From Bacteroidales bacterium (GTDB lineage: Bacteria > Bacteroidota > Bacteroidia > Bacteroidales > UBA7960), in NCBI GenBank assembly GCA_003557965.1, contig PWND01000258.1, positions 1 through 14,952 of the forward strand: a DNA stretch of 14,952 nt, written 5' to 3'. This document shows, one piece after another, positions 14,093 to 14,952 of the stretch; the first letter of the stretch is position 1; each line of letters begins with the position of its first letter. The position numbers were made by a program, and so were the translations under genes. The notes under the pieces were generated by a model, which ran no database searches, was not told the DNA's origin, and saw only the letters and a program-made list of their open reading frames with translations.

Positions 14093-14952
14093 ATGACCAA
14101 GACCTCAAAAGTTGACCTTCTGCTTGGCCTGCAATGGGGAGATGAAGGAAAAGGAAAAATAGTTGATGTACTTACTTCAAAATATCAAATGGTAGCACGA
14201 TTTCAGGGTGGCCCTAATGCAGGCCATACTCTGATTTTTGATAACAAAAAGTATATTCTGCACACTATCCCTTCAGGGATTTTTCATGAAAACACATTAA
14301 ATATTATAGGTAATGGTGTTGTTGTTGACCCCGTTATCCTGAAAAAAGAAATTGAACATACTGGCTTAGCTGTTGAACAGCTAAGAAATAAACTATATAT
14401 CTCAAGAAAAGCACATTTAATTTTACCTTCTCACAGGTTTCTTGATTTTGCAATTGAACAAAACAAAGGAAAAGATAAAATTGGAAGCACCTTAAAAGGA
14501 ATAGGGCCTGCCTACACTGACAAATATTCCAGGATAGGAATCAGAGCCGGTGATATAGAATCTCCCGAATTTAAAGACAAATACATTAAAGCGAAAAGCC
14601 ACCATATTGGCATGGCAAAGAATTATAATTGCGAAATAAGTGATTTTGAAGTTGAAAAAATGAACTTTGCTGAATATGAAAAAATGTGGTTTGAAAGTAT
14701 TGAACTTTTAAAAAAGCTTGTATTTATTGATAGTGAAGTTTTTGTTAATGAAAAGACAGAAGAAGGCATAAATATTCTTGCAGAAGGAGCACAGGGCTCA
14801 CTTTTAGATATTGATTTTGGCAGCTATCCTTTTGTAACATCTTCCAATACAGTTGCTGCCGGTTCGTGCACCGGGCTGGGGATTGCCCCTTCAAAAATTG
14901 GAAAAGTTTATGGAATTTTTAAAGCATATTGCACCAGGGTTGGCAGTGGCCC
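14093..14952 (+). CDS. purA: Adenylosuccinate synthetase, 3' end outside the window
   Basis: PurA condenses IMP and aspartate using GTP, the first committed step from IMP to AMP. The start ATG is at 14093 and 286 codons are present without a stop; the full enzyme is about 420-430 residues. The N-terminal GTP/IMP loop GLQWGDEGKGK (12-22) carries the catalytic Asp17, and GGPNAGHT carries His45, corresponding to E. coli Asp13 and His41. Further motifs are GNGVVVDP, GSTLKGIGPAYTDKYSRIGIR (the IMP-contacting loop), EGAQGSLLDIDFGSYPFVTSSNT and, at the very edge, TRVGSGP. All are intact. In other bacteria this enzyme is inhibited by ppGpp, so its place near rel is functionally sensible. The rel, fur, purA order is one I recall from many Bacteroidota. 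Confidence 0.97.
   Translation, partial: MTKTSKVDLLLGLQWGDEGKGKIVDVLTSKYQMVARFQGGPNAGHTLIFDNKKYILHTIPSGIFHENTLNIIGNGVVVDPVILKKEIEHTGLAVEQLRNKLYISRKAHLILPSHRFLDFAIEQNKGKDKIGSTLKGIGPAYTDKYSRIGIRAGDIESPEFKDKYIKAKSHHIGMAKNYNCEISDFEVEKMNFAEYEKMWFESIELLKKLVFIDSEVFVNEKTEEGINILAEGAQGSLLDIDFGSYPFVTSSNTVAAGSCTGLGIAPSKIGKVYGIFKAYCTRVGSG

Overview
The window looks like a chromosomal housekeeping segment from a member of the Bacteroidota (Bacteroidetes). Three things suggest this. The DNA is AT-rich with AT-rich spacers. Most spacers carry octamers fitting the Bacteroidota -7 promoter element TAnnTTTG rather than E. coli-type -35/-10 boxes, and Shine-Dalgarno sequences are poor or absent. The gene set also fits: a lipoprotein-type prolyl oligopeptidase, a large secreted S9 peptidase, and the order rel, fur, purA, which I recall as typical of the phylum. 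I see no phage, IS, integron, CRISPR, tRNA or rRNA.

Layout. Minus strand, 1-1967: lipB (running off the left edge) is preceded by a riboflavin synthase gene interrupted by an in-frame TAA exactly between its two lumazine-binding barrels; an Lrp/AsnC-family regulator lies upstream. Plus strand, about 2103-2208: an apparent stand-alone small RNA unit, with a strong promoter-like element, no ORF and a 10-bp GC-rich hairpin followed by a T-tract. Minus strand, 2207-4330: a prolyl oligopeptidase predicted to be a lipoprotein. Plus strand, 4618-6622: a cytosolic YD-repeat-like protein of unknown function, then a tight pair of membrane proteins (UPF0316 family and YvlD/phage_holin_4_2 family). Plus strand, 6772-9384: a secreted 870-residue S9 peptidase. 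Plus strand, 9574-14952: glyA, a bifunctional rel (ppGpp synthetase/hydrolase), a Fur-family regulator, and purA (running off the right edge).

Functional themes. The right half links one-carbon and purine metabolism (glyA, purA) to the stringent response (rel). PurA is a known ppGpp-inhibited enzyme in other bacteria, so the neighbourhood makes regulatory sense. The two S9-clan peptidases probably act on peptides outside the cytoplasm. The left half handles cofactors (riboflavin and lipoate).

Most worth checking: (1) the split riboflavin synthase, which could be a sequencing error, a decaying gene or a true two-polypeptide enzyme; (2) the unannotated sRNA-like unit at 2068-2208; (3) a diverged duplicate leader immediately upstream of both the secreted peptidase and the fur-family gene, with 30 of 38 bases identical right up to the ATG.
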